Below, piece after piece: positions 5,907-7,928 of a DNA stretch of 7,928 nt. Position numbers and translations under genes: made by a program. The first letter of the stretch is position 1. Each line of letters opens with the position of its first letter. This DNA comes from UBA1081 sp045537555 (lineage in GTDB: Bacteria > Bacillota > Clostridia > Oscillospirales > Acutalibacteraceae). The notes below the pieces were generated by a model. It was not told where the DNA came from and searched no databases. It worked only from the letters and a program-made list of their open reading frames with translations. The stretch is from contig JAZSPR010000150.1 in NCBI GenBank assembly GCA_045537555.1, forward strand, positions 1 to 7,928, given 5' to 3'.

Positions 5907-5944
5907 AAAAAAAGAAAGACGGTGCAAATTTTCTGCACCGTCTT
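5907..5944 (-). terminator. Rho-independent terminator of the ceramidase-like gene
   Basis: On the minus strand an 11-bp perfect stem (5934-5944 with 5916-5926, AAGACGGTGCA/TGCACCGTCTT) with a 7-nt loop is followed by TTC and seven T (5913-5907). It starts 14 nt after the stop codon. This is one of the strongest terminators in the window. Confidence 0.95.
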
Positions 5945-5958
5945 GTATTGGTTAAAAA

Positions 5959-7674
5959 TTATTCACATTCTGCGATGAGGTCGTAGATAGCACCATAGAT
6001 GTTTGATGCTGCTGTATCACCGAGTGATGTAAGACCCCAGCTGCTGTCAATTGTGATACCGTCGTCTTCAAGGTATCTGATTGTAGCATATGTGAAGAAG
6101 TTGTCGGGCATGATGTAACCGAGAGCATCGTTTACAAGGTCGCATACGATAACGTCTTCTGTGCCGAGGATTTCGTAAGCTGAATCAAGTACGAATTCAT
6201 CCATGCTTCCGCCACCCTTGATGAGTTCTGCATATGTTTCACCGGGGCAAAGGATGATTTTGATGTCGCCCATTTCCATGTAGCCGACTTCTGTAACTGC
6301 ATAGTAATGACCGTTCTTGTCATAAACCATCTTGTTGTTAGCAGCTGAAAGCTTACCGAGGAGTTCGTAAACACCGTTATCAACGGGAGCAAGATATTCG
6401 TTGTGAGCAACGTTGAGTACGGGAGCAACAACTCTTTCTTCAACTGTTTCTCTTTCGTACCAGGGAGTATATCTCTCATTATCTCTTGCAATAGCTTCTC
6501 TTTCTTCATCAACAAGTGTTGCAAGTCTCTCTTCGGGAGTCATTGTCATACCGAGAAGAATGTAGCCGAGTTCTTCACCGTAACGGATTGTTGACTCGAT
6601 TCTGTCAAGCTCAAGACCGTCGTCTGATGCACCCTGATCTTCTGTGTATGTACCTACAGCACCCTGAAGGAAGATGAAGTTGTAACCGCCTTCATTGATG
6701 ATCTGTTCTGTGTAGTAAACGAAGTCTGATGTACCGACTTTTGTACCGAAGCCGATTGTTTCGGGATGAACACCGAAGTTTGTGATGATTGTGCCCTGTG
6801 AACCGTCATCGGGAGTAAACATAAATCTGTAAAGGTCTTCCATCATGATGTCGGGAGCTGTACGGTCACGTACATATTCTGCTGCATTAGTTGTAGCATA
6901 TGTCATTGTACCTGTTGTCATTGTTTCAAATGCACTCTTGACACATTCTGCTGTCTTATCAATGATAATCTGACGGAATTCATTGTCGATAGCGGGAGCA
7001 AGATTTGTTCCGCCGGTGAAAGCCTGAACAACATTTGTTAAAATCTTTTTAACTGTGTCGGTGTAGATACCCTGAGTATCAATACCGCTGTGAACGTGAG
7101 TAGCAGAGATATTGATACTTACAATGTTGTTTTCTGCTGCGAAATCTGCAAGAGCATCTCTGATGAGAGCTACGTCAGCATTTGCAAGACCGAGACAGTC
7201 GATAGCTGCAATAGCAACTGAACCTCTGCCGCTTCCGTCGTCAAGAACAACAACTCTTACCTTGAGGTCATCAAGGAGTTCTTCAAGCTTGTGGCTTACA
7301 TCGTAGCCGCCCTTGTAGTATTTAACTTCGTCAAAGTCAGCAGGAACGATTGATGCCTGAGCATAACCGAGGCTCCACTGTGCATTTTCAGCGGGTTCAT
7401 CAAGGAATTCGTCATGACCTTCCATGAATGTGGGCTGAGTGTAATTATCAGTTGTTTCAATAAGGTATGTAGGGGGGAAGAGTTTTACGATGAAATTAAG
7501 AAGACCGTCAACGACCTTATTAAAAATTGTGTTGAGTGTGTTTGCAACGCCTTCCATAAAGGGGTTACCTTCGTTTTCTTCAGCAACTGCAGCTGCTGAT
7601 GCACCTGTTACACCTGTGAAAACAAGTGTAAGGCTGAGTAAGAGAGCAAAAAATACCTTTGTTCTTTTTTTCAT
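5959..7674 (-). CDS. Secreted neutral/alkaline ceramidase-like protein
   Basis: The 571-residue protein begins with a clear Sec signal peptide (KKR, hydrophobic core 8-22, cleavage probably after ASA at 27). It has no lipobox cysteine and no LPXTG anchor, so it is probably released or loosely wall-associated. The body matches the N-terminal metal-dependent domain of neutral ceramidases: GYAQASIVP (103-111), SINISATHVHSGID (186-199) with a probable zinc ligand among H193/H195, NFGVHPETIG (299-308) with H303, CPGETYAEL (476-484) with E479, and NDALGYIMP (515-523) with Y520, analogous to the His, His, Glu and Tyr ligands of bacterial ceramidase. No typical C-terminal ceramidase domain is evident, and residues 35-95 are an unexplained extension. 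Substrate unknown: amide hydrolysis of a lipid or a cell-wall compound is possible. The Shine-Dalgarno site is weak (AGG, 12 nt upstream). Codons look more biased toward AAG, AAC and CTT than in the MBOAT operon, hinting at high expression. Monocistronic. Confidence 0.8.
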   Translation of the reverse strand: MKKRTKVFFALLLSLTLVFTGVTGASAAAVAEENEGNPFMEGVANTLNTIFNKVVDGLLNFIVKLFPPTYLIETTDNYTQPTFMEGHDEFLDEPAENAQWSLGYAQASIVPADFDEVKYYKGGYDVSHKLEELLDDLKVRVVVLDDGSGRGSVAIAAIDCLGLANADVALIRDALADFAAENNIVSINISATHVHSGIDTQGIYTDTVKKILTNVVQAFTGGTNLAPAIDNEFRQIIIDKTAECVKSAFETMTTGTMTYATTNAAEYVRDRTAPDIMMEDLYRFMFTPDDGSQGTIITNFGVHPETIGFGTKVGTSDFVYYTEQIINEGGYNFIFLQGAVGTYTEDQGASDDGLELDRIESTIRYGEELGYILLGMTMTPEERLATLVDEEREAIARDNERYTPWYERETVEERVVAPVLNVAHNEYLAPVDNGVYELLGKLSAANNKMVYDKNGHYYAVTEVGYMEMGDIKIILCPGETYAELIKGGGSMDEFVLDSAYEILGTEDVIVCDLVNDALGYIMPDNFFTYATIRYLEDDGITIDSSWGLTSLGDTAASNIYGAIYDLIAECE

Positions 7675-7716
7675 TTTAAATCACAACCTGACTTTAAAAT
7701 ATAATTATACACACAG

Positions 7717-7745
7717 ATTATAGCACCACTACATAAAAAATGCAA
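7717..7745 (-). promoter_or_regulatory. Promoter of the ceramidase-like gene
   Basis: On the minus strand TTGCAT (7740-7745) and a perfect TATAAT (7717-7722) are spaced 17 nt, with an extended -10 TG one base upstream of the hexamer. The predicted leader is about 35 nt. A second TATAAT at 7704-7709 lacks a matching -35. Confidence 0.82.
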
Positions 7746-7788
7746 TAGGGTGAATGGAGTTTTATGTAAATATTTTTTTAATATAACA

Positions 7789-7928
7789 AATCAGAATTTG
7801 TCGAACTGAAGTTCGACAAAAATTCTCAATTCTCAATGCGCAATGCGCAATTGTGGAAAGGGCTTCGCCCTTTGACCCATTTATATAATTCAAGCCCGAA
7901 GGGCTTCCGAAATTGCGAATTGAGCATT
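7789..7928 (+). repeat. Structured dispersed repeat, copy R3 (cut by the window edge)
   Basis: This copy is an inverted duplicate of 16-155, with two mismatches in 140 bases (around 7795 and 7844). In order: the end motif AATCAGAATTTGTCG (7789-7803), a hairpin of 11-bp arms (7797-7807 with 7810-7820), a left arm of heptamers, the core with both hairpins and the invariant linker (7855-7912), and the start of the right arm. The sequence runs out of the window, so the far end cannot be seen. The stretch 7746-7788 before it is AT-rich with no recognisable feature. Confidence 0.9.

Noticed and set aside
6132..6524. 130-codon minus-strand open frame inside the ceramidase-like gene
   Set aside because: It is a shifted-frame shadow of a well-supported gene, with no start signal and low-complexity translation.
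7872..7889. TTGACC and TATAAT inside the repeat core as an outward promoter
   Set aside because: They are separated by only 6 nt, and no other -35 box is correctly placed on either strand in any copy.
1..7928. CRISPR-like interpretation of the repeats
   Set aside because: The three copies are kilobases apart, partly inverted and of 140 bases or more. There are no regular spacers and no cas genes.

Overview
The window looks like chromosomal DNA from an AT-rich member of the Firmicutes, most likely class Clostridia and probably a Ruminococcus/Oscillospiraceae-type gut anaerobe. The evidence is strong Shine-Dalgarno sites, sigma-A type promoters with 17-nt spacers, a zinc-type ribosomal protein L31, a SigH-like sigma factor and a CxxC-x17-CxxC zinc-ribbon protein common in Clostridia. 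The genus is an inference. There is no RNA gene, CRISPR array, transposase, phage gene or replication origin that I can support.

Left part (1-2640). A repeat copy (R1) lies at the edge, followed by rpmE on the minus strand with its own terminator and promoter. Divergent from rpmE is a SigH-like sigma factor with a near-consensus promoter. Next come a small zinc-ribbon protein, with a possible promoter embedded in a palindrome, and a UUCG-loop terminator. An independently promoted PfkB-family sugar kinase closes this part. These look like separate small transcription units rather than one operon.

Middle (2641-5944). A diverged repeat copy (R2) and a bidirectional terminator separate the kinase from a convergent two-gene minus-strand operon. 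The operon encodes an MBOAT membrane acyltransferase (AlgI-like) and an SGNH-fold partner (AlgJ/AlgX/DltD-like). Together they probably carry an acyl group, typically acetyl, across the membrane and attach it to a cell-surface polysaccharide. The partner appears to end in an extra ILEI/FAM3-like domain. The likely MBOAT start is at 5842, because its promoter and the preceding gene's terminator lie inside the longer open frame.

Right part (5945-7928). A secreted protein of the neutral-ceramidase-like superfamily has its own promoter and terminator on the minus strand. The window then ends in a repeat copy (R3) that is almost identical to R1 but inverted.

The most unusual feature is the repeat family R1/R2/R3. 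Each copy has a conserved core of two hairpins joined by an invariant AT-rich linker, flanked by arms built from 7-nt units. Between R1/R3 and R2 the arm sequences are completely different, yet both keep heptad periodicity and partial self-complementarity, and stem positions in the core change in a compensatory way. R1 and R3 bracket about 7.6 kb in inverted orientation.
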